DNA of 64,000 nt from Podaxis mareebaensis. Its lineage: Eukaryota; Basidiomycota; Agaricomycetes; Agaricales; Agaricaceae. Below the pieces are notes generated by a model. That model did no database searches and was not told the DNA's origin. It saw only the letters and a program-made list of their open reading frames with translations. Positions 46,118-57,218 of the stretch are shown here, in pieces. How positions within the stretch are numbered: the first letter of the stretch is position 1; every line of letters begins with the position of its first letter. Where the stretch lies: positions 1 to 64,000 of the forward strand of contig JAEUWP010000562.1 in NCBI GenBank assembly GCA_018524725.1. Direction: 5' to 3'. The translations under genes and the position numbers were made by a program.

Positions 46118-46701
46118 CAGCTCTGCCTTCTCCCTCAATTATTTTACTTCCCCCCATTTGTATCTTACCAGGACGTTTGAGCCTGGACTCCAGCTTCGGG
46201 AAAGACCTTATTCCATGTAACCCAGCTGAACGTGTGCCCCAGCAGCTTGGGTCATGAATGTTGTGTTTTCCCCTGAGCATTCGTCCTAGATAATTTTGAT
46301 AGTGTGATGACGCGCATTATCTCGTCATTCGGCGCAAAGGGAAGTTGCATGGTAACCAACGGCTGACCGAAGTTCCGGGGTCAGGTCGAGGATCGTATGG
46401 ATATGAGTCTATAAGAGTTTCGACCATTAGTTGTGCACAGTAACCCTCGTCTAGCAGAGCCGATTCGGGGAGTGTGAGATGTGGGCTGCGCGTCCAGTGT
46501 GTACTAAATATCGATCATATTCTCTCGCTGATCGTTTGCTGAACACTGGAGTTCGCGTCAGCACAAGAAACACAGGTGTCAACATAGCCACCAAAAACGA
46601 AAGGAGTTGTGTATTTGAATCGAAACAGGAGAGCATAAATAGCCAACGTTTCGAAGCAAGGAAATAGACGTATGGATAACAATACGGACCTCTACTAAGC
46701 T
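46118..46701. other. Intergenic, nothing assigned
   Basis: Short ORFs only, between the repeat and the zinc-knuckle gene's 3' end. No domain or splice structure seen. Confidence 0.4.
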
Positions 46702-47895
46702 TCATTCAGAATCTGATATATCCATATCCATTTCAGCTTCTTCGTCTGCGTTGATTTTCTTCGACTCGGTGAGCGGAGAGGATTTTTGGGCAGTGGTTGG
46801 AAAGTAACCGTTGGGCTCGAACCGTGGACTAGGAAAGGTTGCAGAGCTGGTAGCTGTGGATTCGGCGTTGGGGGGAGGATGCTCAAGTGGCACGGGAACG
46901 AGCGGGGGAGGGGAAGGGGGTGATTGGGGCAATGGAGGTGGAGGAGATGAGGGTGGCGGAGGGGGTACTGGTGGTGGCTCGTCAGGAGGCGGTGGAGGTT
47001 GGCCGTACAGTTGAGCGAAGTAGTCATCTTCGCTATCGAAGGCAGCATTCCATTCGATAGATGACAGCGACGGGGCATCCTGTTTGGTGTATGCGAACAG
47101 GAGCTCCGATGAAAAGTATGTTGATGGGTATGCTGCCCAACGAATAGGCGTAGAGGTCTGAGGTGAGGTTTTCTGATTCCCTTGATCTACGGAATGATCC
47201 TCGCCATTCGGTTGTGTATTGGCAGATTTTCCTGCAGATAGAATGTTTTCCGAGACGTCCTCAACTTCACCGAGGTTGCCGAAAATATAGAATGGTTCAT
47301 CTGAACGATCGTAACCTCCATCCAGGTGTTCGTTCCAGATCCTCGCACGTACTTTGTCCCTAGGGTCCAGAACACTGATCCAACCCGGAGGATAGCCCCA
47401 AGTTGCGATGTTCCTCAGCCATTCACCCTCGCCAAATCCAATAGCCTCCCGCAACAAGGGTCCTTTGATTTGGCCAGGCTGGAAGGTGTTGAGCCATTCC
47501 AGTCGTTGTTGTCGCCAACCTTCTGCAAGGTAGATTCGAGGGTGGTCTACGGCTCCACGTAACTCTTTGTAGAAGTTAAAGTATTGGCGAGACAATGATA
47601 TCAATTCTTTATCCCGCCGGAAAGGACATGCGGGTACGGAATGGTCAGGTGAGCCGCAATTAAAGCATAGATTAACTGGATCTGGCTCCTCCTCTTCTTT
47701 ATCAAACTCCTCTCCGCCCAATACTGTATCGGTGTGACGTTGATATATGCCGCATATATACGATTCGTACCATGGGTTGATGGCGCCTGAGGTATCGATA
47801 AGGAAGAGAGGCTCGGGGGAAGTTGGCCCTGTCACTGCGCTTTGGTCGTGGTCTCCGATGGTGACTGCTGTTCCTGGGACTGTTGTTGATCCCAT
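46702..47895 (-). CDS. CCHC zinc-knuckle and PSP-domain protein, ZCCHC8-like
   Basis: A 397-residue frame from the ATG at 47895 to 46702. A zinc knuckle CFNCGSPDHSVPACP at about 85-100 is followed by a long PSP domain: GPLLREAIGFGEGEWLRN and then IATWGYPPGWISVLDPRDKV. This pairing is that of ZCCHC8 and of PSP-domain proteins of RNA surveillance and splicing complexes. A proline-rich stretch (PPPPPDEPPPVPPPPPSSPP) and an acidic end (EEAEMDMDISDSE) follow. The start is the least certain point: the frame continues upstream, but there it runs over another gene's exon (47832-48257) in a different frame. MGSTTVPGTAV at 47895 is the first ATG that leaves the other gene's last codons in overlap only. 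Confidence 0.75.
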   Translation of the reverse strand: MGSTTVPGTAVTIGDHDQSAVTGPTSPEPLFLIDTSGAINPWYESYICGIYQRHTDTVLGGEEFDKEEEEPDPVNLCFNCGSPDHSVPACPFRRDKELISLSRQYFNFYKELRGAVDHPRIYLAEGWRQQRLEWLNTFQPGQIKGPLLREAIGFGEGEWLRNIATWGYPPGWISVLDPRDKVRARIWNEHLDGGYDRSDEPFYIFGNLGEVEDVSENILSAGKSANTQPNGEDHSVDQGNQKTSPQTSTPIRWAAYPSTYFSSELLFAYTKQDAPSLSSIEWNAAFDSEDDYFAQLYGQPPPPPDEPPPVPPPPPSSPPPPLPQSPPSPPPLVPVPLEHPPPNAESTATSSATFPSPRFEPNGYFPTTAQKSSPLTESKKINADEEAEMDMDISDSE

Positions 47896-48257
47896 TTCTC
47901 TAGTGCTTGAGTCACAGTCTGCGCGTCCCAGCGACCTTTGGCAATTTCCTTGCCCTCGAGATGCAGCGCAGGGATCCAATAAACATACTTCTTCTTCCAA
48001 CGCTCCTGGCCCTCTTCCTGAATATTGATGGTCTCCAACTGGAATGGCCGCTGGAAGTGGCATGCTCATCAGAGCCGTTGACGTTGAGAACATATGCTAC
48101 CCACTTGTTGGCGAACTTTGGCGAGCTCCGCCTTCGCAATCTATGTGGATATGAGCATGTGCTAATAAATATGGGAAAGATTGCTTACATCGCAAAGGGA
48201 ACAATTAGGTCCCGAGAACAGTGTCAGACGAGGAATACGAGCAAAGCGAGTAGCCAT
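47832..48257 (-). CDS. Small glutaredoxin-like protein
   Basis: Three exons from 48257: MATRFARIPRLTLFSGPNCS with LCD ending exon 1 at a GT; IAKAELAKVRQQ as exon 2; and RPFQLETINIQEEGQ, WKKKYVYWIPALHLEGKEIA, RWDAQTVTQALEKW in exon 3, ending at TGA. The CSLC pair is a thioredoxin-fold CxxC, and the beta-strand and helix pattern with the IPALHLEGKE loop fits the glutaredoxin-like family (YDR286C/DUF836-type). It may be a redox protein of mitochondria or cytosol. Its last 64 bp overlap, in a different frame, with the start of the zinc-knuckle gene downstream. Length about 115 residues. Confidence 0.72.
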
Positions 48258-48867
48258 GACTCACACGTCATGCAGTCATGAGCAACCTCAGGTGCTGACA
48301 ACCGTCAGCATCGGTCACAAAAGCTCGCCCACGTGATAAAACGCGTTGTATTTTTGGGAACGCGTCGCGATGGGTTCGCCTCAGTTTGGGAATTTGTAGG
48401 TGCAGAAGGGCAGTCTACGAGTATGTAGTCTGCATCGTCTATTCGATCGGTTAGGGTTCCTATAGCAATGGTGAACTTCAGATATTGGAAATTCTGCCTT
48501 AGCCGATCTGGCCAGCTCTCGGCCTCCGATGATAACTGGCGAATCAGATTGCGGAAATGTCGGGTCATAAGGATGGCGAGTGTATCGGAGTGTTTTCCTT
48601 CCAACTTGCAAACGCCCTTACTATTTGAACGCTAAATCTGGCTAAGCTCAGGACGCATATCGGAGCTGTCAATCAAAATGGATGATAGCGGCAAACGACA
48701 TTCACTTCTTGATTTGCTTCAACACGTGATGCCTGTCACAGGCTTTCGGTTCAGTTGGGAGACAGGGTTACAAAAGAGTTCGTCTTGTCTCTTTGTTCCT
48801 TTTCTTAATTCTACGCCTGACTCGTGTCTGCAAGGCCCATGCCCTGCAATGACCCTGCCAGAACCTG
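48258..48867. other. Divergent promoter region, with an uncertain minus-strand ORF
   Basis: This region separates the glutaredoxin-like gene (minus) from the CCCH-ANK-Clp gene (plus). A minus-strand stretch from about 48563 reads MTRHFRNLIRQLSSEAESWP, DRLRQNFQYLK, which looks like a short helical N-terminal exon. I cannot extend it into a gene. Confidence 0.25.
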
Positions 48868-51800
48868 CATGGCGAGTAAGGAGTGCGTTTTAGCCCTGCT
48901 TTTTGCCTTGGGACTTTACTTACTGACGGTGACAGCACGACCATGTCCGTTTTACCAACAAGGGCGTTGCATCTTTGCAGGTTCTTGTAATTTCCTGCAT
49001 ACCGCACCACCGCAGTCTGCACCTGGTGCAAGGACGAGTCTAGGCTCCGTAGAAAATTATCCCCAATCTTCCGCACGTTCGACGCCGGTCAACCCCCCGC
49101 TCATTTCTGTCGAATCGCCGCATTCCATTCGTTCACCCCGCTCTCCTCGGTTTGCTAGTTTATTGTTGGCCTTGAAGGATGTTCTTGGTGATGACCCAGA
49201 GGATGAATTGGTCGTTGAACCTACGATACAGGATAGCTCAACGGCCATGGCTAATACATCCTGGTCGGCTAACTCAACCACCTTCGTTGACGATACAAAT
49301 CCTGCCACAGAAAAAGTGCTAGAAAAGTGTTCTCCCCCATCCTCACCCCCTAACACAATCCCTCCTTTTGACACCAACGATCCTCTCTTTAATGACCAAC
49401 ATTCCTTTGTTCATGATTCCCAAATCGGCGACAACGTAGTTCGAGACGCCGGAAGTCCGCCATTGCCTTATGCAGATCCCGACGTGGAAGACGATGCCCT
49501 GCAGATTGACGCCTCAGCCTCGTTCAACCAACCCTCCATACATACTATTAGCAGCTCCCCAGTTGCCGAGGATGATCTAGAAGGGCAATATGTCGAACAC
49601 ACCCATTCAGCTGTTCGTGATGATCTACTCTCCCCTGTCGAGGTATCAAATCTCCAACTAGCCAATTTTGCTCGAGCGTCTATGGATATGACGGAATACG
49701 TTGATGACGATGACACTTGGCGGCCACCATTCCCTTTAGCTTTTTCCCCGCCACGGAGTCCGGCCCCTGGCTCTACGTTTGAGCTTCTAGCTTCCCCTTT
49801 CGGCAGTCCCAGCAGTCGTGTGCTCTCTCCTCGGTTAAGCGCCTTCATTGGACGCCATCCCATTGTTGCAACTGGAGGGAACGCCAACGATCAGGGAGCT
49901 CGTGACTCAGATCTCGACTCACCGCGGGCTCGTCCTGTCCAAGAGAATGCAGAACCCACTAAAACATCCTCGCCCGATGCCTTGGTTACCGCCGAAGAGG
50001 ATGGCGTCCTGTCACCCGTATATCAGGTTCTTGCGGATGGAGGGGAGGAACCCGACATCATAACGGAAGATGAACGGTCGAAGATGGCTGAAGATGAGCA
50101 GGAGGATTCTGAAGGATCTTCAATTGGAGACGAAGAGGAAAATTCCGGGGAATTTTCAATCAAAAGCGAAGAGGAGGATTCTGAAAAGGATTCAATCGAA
50201 AACGGAGAGGAGGATTCTGGAAAGGATTCAAGTGAATATGAAGGGGAGGATTCTGGAAAGGATTCAAGTGAATATGAAGGGGAGGATTCTGGAGAGGATT
50301 TAATTGAGCGTGAGCGAGACGAATCCCAGGAGGATTTGGGTGATACCGAGGGGGACGAAGGCGACGTATGTTTTAGCTCTGTGTCGCGGTGGTATTTAGA
50401 GGGTGGAGAGACGGCCGTCCACTTTGGAAGGCAACAGTCCGCCCGGCAAGAGGTCCAGTTCGCGATAAAGCGCTCAAGTCAAACACCCACTCGTTTTCTA
50501 CAATCTCCGGAGGTCGAGTTCTACCAGGACGAGACTATCGCTAATTCATCGACCACAATCAAGGGCCAAGAACAAGAGGTTATCCGAGGTATATCCGACC
50601 CTATACCTTCAGGACATGATTCCATTTCACCCGCCAGACAACCTCTATCCATTGCCGAGCCTCTTCCGGAATTACCTCCCCCAGATTTCCAGGAATCCGC
50701 TTATGACCAATCTCCTGAAGTTCGTCCTCCAGCCTTGGTCCAGGAAAGTCATGAGGTTCCGAAAAAGGATTTGATTGACGAGGTCCCAGTGTTTAAGGAA
50801 GAGGTCTCTGAAGACGTTGGAAACGAGTCTAACCTCAGCACGACTGCGCGATTGGCACATCTTGAACCCGGCGACGAGGAACAATCTGGAGATGGCAATT
50901 CATTTACGTCGTTATACAACGCATATTCCGACTTTTCTGCTTCACCTCCGGTGAGCCAAGAGTCAGCACTATCTGCTGAGGTTCAGGAATGTCGTTCGAC
51001 GGATACCACACCGGGAGAGTCATCGAGTATTTCGACGCCTCTAAGCTTTACACGCGAGCGTGTGTTTACGCCTCCTTCGCCGGAGGATCGCAGCCGGATG
51101 ATGATGAGTGAAGTCTTGCATCATTCTCAGTCCCCTATATCTTCTCGACGTTCCATTTCACTTTCGAGGCGGTCGAGTAGACTGGGTTCCCCCTTTGTTA
51201 TCCAACCCGAGAATAGGGATGTCATTGGGAACGTGGATGACATCAAGTCGCCCGTTTCTGAAGGTTCGAGGAAGGTTCCATTTGGATGGCGAAATTCTCT
51301 GGTTTCGGTGAGTATATGCATATTTTGCTTATCATCGACGCTCTGATTTTCTCGCTTGTGCTTAGAATCGCTCAAGTAAATCCGCTCGCACCTCTCGGAC
51401 TTCGCGAACGATAACACGCCCCATCTTGGAGTCGCTAACCAGCCCCCTCCCCGCAGATGAACCTCCGTCTTTGTGTTCCTCCCCCTCCAGTCCTGCCCCA
51501 CATACTTCCTCTCGTCTTAGGCCATTAAGACTGGTGAGTCAGGCCGTTCCTACCACTTTGTAAGGACATAGCTGAAGTTTATCCGTAGTCTATCATTCTT
51601 AATTCTCAATCTCAACCATCACGTCCTGCACCTTCTGATATTCCTTCCGCATCATCCAATCATCAGCAACAACCGCCTGGTGAATCCTTACCTATTTCTG
51701 TGGCCTCACTCCTGCTTACCATTATATAGGGAATCGTCGCGTATCTATGTCAATCTCAAATGTATCATCAAATCGCAGAATGTCGCACAATCCTTCGGTA

Positions 51801-53800
51801 CGAAACGCCTTCCAGACTATATGTTATATTGCTTAACATGTTTTCCAGCTTTCGTCTCGTTTTTCGCTTATGTCCGATCGCATGCGCAATAATTTAATCT
51901 CCTCGGATAGCCGCATACCATCTCCACTGACTTCTGACAACTTCGCACAACTTTCAAATTTCGGGCCTCCATTATCGGCTCCCGCGTCTCATTCTCACAT
52001 CTGGCGCAGAGCGTCAATATACTCCATGATGTCACAAGACGAATACCCCCGTACATCGAGCAGGCTCTCTGAACCCGCCATTCGCCCTATAGATGAAGAA
52101 GACGACGATGATTACTGTGAACATTACGAAACTCACGACCAAAACCCCGAACGCAAAGACGACAATGATGAGCACATTTATAGACGCATTACACCCCCTC
52201 CCATACCAACCCCTCCGCATAGTGCCACCGTTGTCCAACCCGCCCGACCGTTCTATCATGCTGTATCTACAGCGAAGCCAACGCTGATGTTTGCCATTGC
52301 TAGTGATGATGTCGCAGAGGTTAAACGAGTGTTGGAGAGTGGTGATGTTGGACCTAATGACGCTATTGGTCCCCAGACGGCGTTGGAGTTTGCGTTGACG
52401 AATGATCAATTGACGAACAAAATGGAGATCGTCAAGACGCTCTTGGCATATGGTGCCGATCCCCGTGCGGTGAAGCAATCCAATGCTGCTGCCCAACGGC
52501 GCGCTTCGATAACACCGGAGGGCGCGGGTGCCCAGGATGTGCAAGAACCTCCAGCGACGTCGTTGATCGATGATATAGACCCGGCATTGAAGTATGCGCG
52601 TTTTGTTCTTCTGGTGTCTTTTATTGGGCCCGTTTTGCTGATCTGATGAACTGTTTCAGGTACTATGTTGAGCGGGCTGATGCCCCTCATACACGCCGCA
52701 CGTCAGCTCTAATACATCGCTCATTCTTCCGACCTCTTACGAGGGTGCGGTATGAACTTATTGGCCAGGACTGTGTGCTTGAACAGTTGTTCCGAGTGTT
52801 AAGCATGCAGTCTCGTGGTCTTTCAGTAGCACCTATTGTTGTGCTCTTATGTGGCCCTAGCGGACACGGTAAGAGTCTACTGGCACGGAAATGTATGTTT
52901 CAAGCTTGGCTCTTATGCGGTGTGCGGGCGCTGAGTTTATTTCCATTCTATCATGGCAGTTGGATCGTTGCTTGACGTGCCTACACACACGGTTAATATG
53001 ACGACTCTGAAATCCACCCATGATATCTGGCAATCACATTCAATGAGCCCATATGAGGTATGTGATGCTATTTATGTGCTGTTGAGAGATGTTATGAACA
53101 GTGGAACAGACACCAACGACGTGTACCCTTGCGGAATTCTTGATCAACAACGAAGGCAAACGATGTGTTGTTGTGCTTGATGTAAGGTTCCTGTTATCCT
53201 TTATTGCTGTTCCAGCGTTTATCACAATCACAGGAGATCGAGAAAACCGACGAGAAAACCCTATGGTCATTGCTCATGCCATGGGAACTTGGGCGGTGCT
53301 CATTTGAGGCCGGTAGTCGACACATTGACGTTCGCAGCGTTGTGTGGTTAGGCACGTCAAACATCGGGCACGACCTCGTCTTCAAACATCACGAGGCACG
53401 AGCGCGCCCGGATGACATGATGGCGCGTGAGGAGTACGTGGAACTGATGGGGCTACTGCGTCCGCTTGTATCTGAGCGTCTTGGGGTGAGTGCATACCTT
53501 GACACATTGAGGTGTTGGTTGCTGCCCGCAATAGTGATAAGTATACTGACGTAGGGTGTGTGACAGGCGTCGGTGTTGTCAAGAGTCACTACGGTGCTGC
53601 CGTTCGTGCCGTTTACGCTGGAAGAGAAGAAGGCTATTTGTTCAGAGGCGTTGTATTCACTTGGAGGTGACGATGTGCGGTCGTTGTCCGTGAAGATGGT
53701 CGAATCTGTGATCCGGGATGCTTTGGCGAGTTATTGTCCAGCCGAGGGTGCGAGATCATTGTATAGAGCGATCTCGAGTCGGCTGATGGATATCATCTAA
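48868..53800 (+). CDS. CCCH zinc finger - ankyrin - Clp-type AAA+ protein
   Basis: Exon 1 (48868-48874) is MA plus one base, then exon 2 starts at 48936: MATRPCPFYQQGRCIFAGSC and NFLH, a CCCH finger. Exon 2 is a very long disordered, acidic stretch to 51307. Exons 51366-51533, 51589-51679, 51730-51797 and 51849-52592 keep frame into ankyrin-like sequence (DDVAEVKRVLESGDV, TALEFALTNDQL, MEIVKTLLAYGADP). Then 52660 onward holds a Clp-family AAA+ domain: LIGQDCVLEQLFRVLSMQS, Walker A GPSGHGKS, Walker B VVVLDEIEKTD, sensor SVVWLGTSNIG, and a C-terminal subdomain (ISSRLMDII). Ankyrin plus a single Clp AAA+ module recalls CLPB/Skd3. Together with a CCCH RNA-binding finger the layout is unusual. Every junction is GT/AG in phase, so I treat it as one gene. 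It may be a disaggregase-like protein, but substrate and location are open. Confidence 0.72.
50211..50300 (+). repeat. 36-bp tandem repeat coding for acidic peptide
   Basis: Two exact adjacent units of 36 bp (beginning ggaggattctggaaaggatt) and a third degenerate unit lie at 50211-50300 within the long disordered exon. They encode EDSGKDSSEYEG twice, followed by EDSGEDLIERER. Diverged units with the same EEDS pattern precede it from about 50100. Such repeats vary in number easily, so length differences between strains would be expected. Confidence 0.85.
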
Positions 53801-54388
53801 TGTTCTTCGTTTGCTTTCTTTCGTTTTCTCACCTTGGTGGTTTGGAGTTCGGATTCGGATGCATTCATTTTTCTTTCTGTGTGTATTATCATTGCTTAAG
53901 TTATTTTTTTTAACCTTGTTTGCTACTTAATTCAACACCACGCGTTCTTCTGCTCCTTTACTTGTGCGACCACGGAAGCCCGAAGAGGAACCGCAATGCC
54001 CGATACACCATATTAAGAGATGGAATTCCCGGAATTGTGGTATATTGATAGATGAAAGTGCTTAAATAGACATGTGTGCAGAAATCCTGTCAACAGTGAT
54101 CCATAATGACAAGACACGACAGGCATCTGATGAGAACTGATCTCGTTGCTGTTCCCTCCACGCTTGGGCACTTGTAAGAAGGGGGAGGCACAACGACTGA
54201 CTGATCCTCCCCCTCCTTCCTTCCCCTCCTTTCCGGCCTCAACCTTCCGTTGGGCCGTTTCGTTCGTTCCTTGTCTGGTCGCCAAGTATCAGTGCTTCCC
54301 CTCCTTTGTAACAATCGTTTTACGCTAAGATATCACATTCTCTTCTCTACGCATTTTCCGGTGTTCCAACCGTTGTCCAAAAGTCCAG
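53801..54388. other. Intergenic, promoter of the TM-SH3 gene
   Basis: A/T-rich 3' flank followed by a CT-rich stretch (54200-54250 and 54330-54370) before the next ATG. No gene seen. Confidence 0.4.
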
Positions 54389-55706
54389 ATGATGCATCAC
54401 CGTCGCGAGGCTGTACCCCGTCGTCAGCCATACTTGATGATGAGGGCGGACGCGGGCAATGGTAGTGCTGAGCAGCATGTCCCAGAACCACAAGCGACTG
54501 CGGTATCGCATCAGTTGCCAAAGACGACAATAGTTGTTGTGACCATACTTGTAGTTTTGGGTCTATTGCTTATCGGAGGTGAGCACAAACCGGTCTTGCT
54601 ACGCTAATATATATTAGAACAATAGAATGTACTGAGACTTTTGTTGGGTCACCTTAGGATCCGCGTTTTGGGTGCATCGTGCTTGGAAACGGAAGAGAGA
54701 TAGAATGGAACGGTTGGCGTCCGTGCCGGTATCGAATAAGAAGATTCTGCAGGACGCAGTGCACACGCAGTTGGACCTTGAAACCGCGTCTGAGTCGGAT
54801 GAAAAGATTAGTCCGGGTTTGGAGGGACCGAAGTTGATTGCGGCCTCCGACGGGACCTCAACTTGGCATGCAAGCGTGGATGGGAAGAGTATGGATATGG
54901 ATGATCTGGATCAGGTCGTGGGGTGGGTCCCGCAGATAAAGTCGAAGTATGGGGTGAACATCCTTGCTCCAAAACCGGCTTTGAAGAAGAAGCAAACACA
55001 ACCCAAGGCGCAGCAGAGGCAGCAACCGGTGACGATGCATTATACGATGCCGAGCTTATCTGGGAGCGAGGGGTTGGGTGTGTCGCCACCTCCGTCGTAC
55101 TCCGTTGCGAATAACATTGGTGGAGTGTTGAGCCGTGTGGAGGATGTGGATATTGGTGGGGAGAGGAGGATGGATATGGTTGATGTGAAGATTCCCGTCC
55201 AGCCCGCGGAAGCGTTACCTGCGACACCACCTGCGAGCGCGTCCCAGTCTGGGTTGGACGTTCCTGCTTCTGTTCCTCCACCGCCCTTGAGTCCCGCGCG
55301 TTCTTCGTCCCCTGTGACCGCGGATGCTACCCTTGCGTCCTCTCAACTACAGGAACACGCTACCACCGCCTCAGCAATTGGTCACGTTAAAAACAACTCC
55401 TCGCAAACCTCCTTCAGTCGTTCGCCTTCCGTGTCGGATCGTCCTGAGCTTCCAAGGCTTATGACGGTCACCAACACGTTCATACCAACTCTTGACGACG
55501 AATTGCCTGTTAAGGCGGGTGATACTGTGCGTTTGTTGGAGGAATTCAAGGATGGATGGTGTATCGTCCAGTATGTGGGCAGGTTTGACGCAGCCAAGGG
55601 TGCTGTTCCGAGGATCTTTTTGCAAGAGCGAAGGAGTGTTGTCCCGGCGCGCAAGACTTCCACCACCTCCTTGTCGAGCTCTATTTCGGGCTCCTATCGT
55701 CGTTGA
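54389..55706 (+). CDS. Single-pass membrane protein with C-terminal SH3 domain
   Basis: Two exons: 54389-54578 and 54658-55706. The N-terminal 45 residues are polar, then TTIVVVTILVVLGLLLIGG is a TM segment, followed by a basic stop-transfer (HRAWKRKRDRMERL). The long cytosolic part has KIKS/VGWVP and many Pro/Ser stretches. The last 70 residues form an SH3 domain: VTNTFIPTLDDELPVKAGDT, VRLLEEFKDGWCIVQY, KGAVPRIFLQER. A TM segment followed by a C-terminal SH3 domain resembles yeast Fus1 in layout. The ALYDY-like strand of the SH3 is NTFIPTLDDEL, the conserved W in DGW and the P in GAVPR are present. It may act in cell polarity or fusion; that is inference. Two ATGs (54389 and 54392) are possible. 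Confidence 0.8.
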
Positions 55707-56170
55707 ACGAGCTGCGTATAACCTGTGATATCGCGGGTATGGCTCAGTTCAGGTGATTCATCCATTCAAAGATTTATTGTGCTCACCTGTGTTATTGAAA
55801 ATCTGGTCTTGGACGTTTTCTCTTTAAATCTTATTGAACTATCCTTGTAATTGACGATCTTTCATATTCCGTCTTCTCACTCTCGACTGATTCTTCATGA
55901 TTGTTTTTGCCGAGTTATCGCTGTCGGTCGGACATGGACGTAGATCTGTGATCCGCTTTCGCACTTCCCATGCCGCCCTTGTACCGTCGAACCTCCGTGT
56001 TTCGTATATGTACTATTATGCAGTATCAAACTGCAGTATCTTGACATCAGGTTAAGCCAGTAACGATTTAGATTCGGAACCGAGAGGAAGAACGACGAGG
56101 ATTGAGTAGAGTGCAAATGGCAACATACTGATATTACTGGACACGAAGGTTAATAACATTACGGAAACAC
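55707..56170. other. Intergenic between convergent genes
   Basis: Holds the 3' ends of the TM-SH3 gene (plus) and of Pam17 (minus). No coding signal. Confidence 0.5.
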
Positions 56171-57015
56171 TCATTCCTCAGCCAAGAGAGCCTTTCGTCT
56201 GTACTTGGCTTGATCCCTCAGCCACTGAAAAACAAATGTGAGAGAGACTCTGGTACTGTAAGGCAGGCACAGACCTGTCGGTATTGAGGTATAGAACCGA
56301 TTTTCTCGCCTGCGAGGAAACCGTAAGCATACATATGAGATAAAAGTGCAATTTCAAATACCATAATAGTCGGGAATTGGGCTTGTTGGGCTCTGGAGGG
56401 AGGCGTCGACGCGATTCTTGGCTATCCGCTGGTAGAATTCACGATCCTTGGCATCAATAAGAGCGAGATTGCGGCGATGAGACATTCTCCATAGCGTAGT
56501 ACCAAGACTAGGCCCGACAAGAGCTCCTACGCCTGTGCAACCATAAATACCACATAGATATACCATGCCGTGTGAGACATACCGACGCAACCTACGGTGC
56601 AGATACCGTAGAAGAAGAACGGGTCAATCCCCTAGGAAGACCGGTCAGTGGAGGGGCTGTAAAGTGAACTGGATGGCACGCACCATGATCAATTTGGAAG
56701 GATCAGTGTCAAGGTTTCCGAAATATGTAACACCTCCGGCAAAGCCGAGGAATGCACAGGGAATGGTGGCAGCCTGCAACTGCGGGTCAAATATATTCTT
56801 TCAAAGAAAAAGCACCTAAAACTCACGACTTGCCACTTCCGCTTGCTTCCTCTAATAGCTAGGTATTCGCGCCATGTGAGCGTCGATTGAGACGCGGCCT
56901 GAGTTGAGCCCGTGGAAGTGTATGTTCTGAAGACAAAACGGTGCTGTTTGGGAAACTGGCGTAGAGCAGGTCTGGAAGTGAGGGCAAGTGGACGACAGAG
57001 TATGTGTTCAGTCAT
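56171..57015 (-). CDS. PAM17: Pam17, mitochondrial import motor subunit
   Basis: Read from 57015: MTEHILCRPLALTSRPALRQ and HRFVFRTYTS form a basic presequence. Then LTWREYLAIRGSKRKWQV, ATIPCAFLGFAGGVTYFGNL (first TM), IMGIDPFFFYGICTVGCV, GALVGPSLGTTLWRMSHRRN, LALIDAKDREFYQRIAKNRV, DASLQSPTSPIPDYYGEKIG, QYRQWLRDQAKYRRKALLAE. This matches the Pam17 family end to end. Pam17 is an inner-membrane subunit of the presequence translocase-associated motor (TIM23 complex) that helps Pam18/Pam16 assembly. About 200 residues, normal. An in-frame ATG 51 bp upstream (57066) would extend the presequence. The gene is split by several short introns, and its promoter is shared with the divergent SNF2 gene. Confidence 0.9.
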
Positions 57016-57218
57016 GACGTTCAAATTTTGGAGGAACAGCTGTTTGCTTGACGGGGCTGCCTTCAATCCACGTGAGACCAGGAACTGGTACTCACCGTGG
57101 GAATATATTGATCCCTATAAATAGCCGGACTAATCGCCCTCGCCCGTCGACATCTTTTGAGTCATTCCTACTTTGGAATAACCCGCTGTGTGTAACACGA
57201 GTCTTGTTCATTCACACT

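Noticed and set aside
51868..52544. Minus-strand frames opposite the ankyrin region
   Set aside because: Antisense of the coding exon; the plus-strand frame is joined by good splice sites and holds ankyrin and AAA+ motifs.
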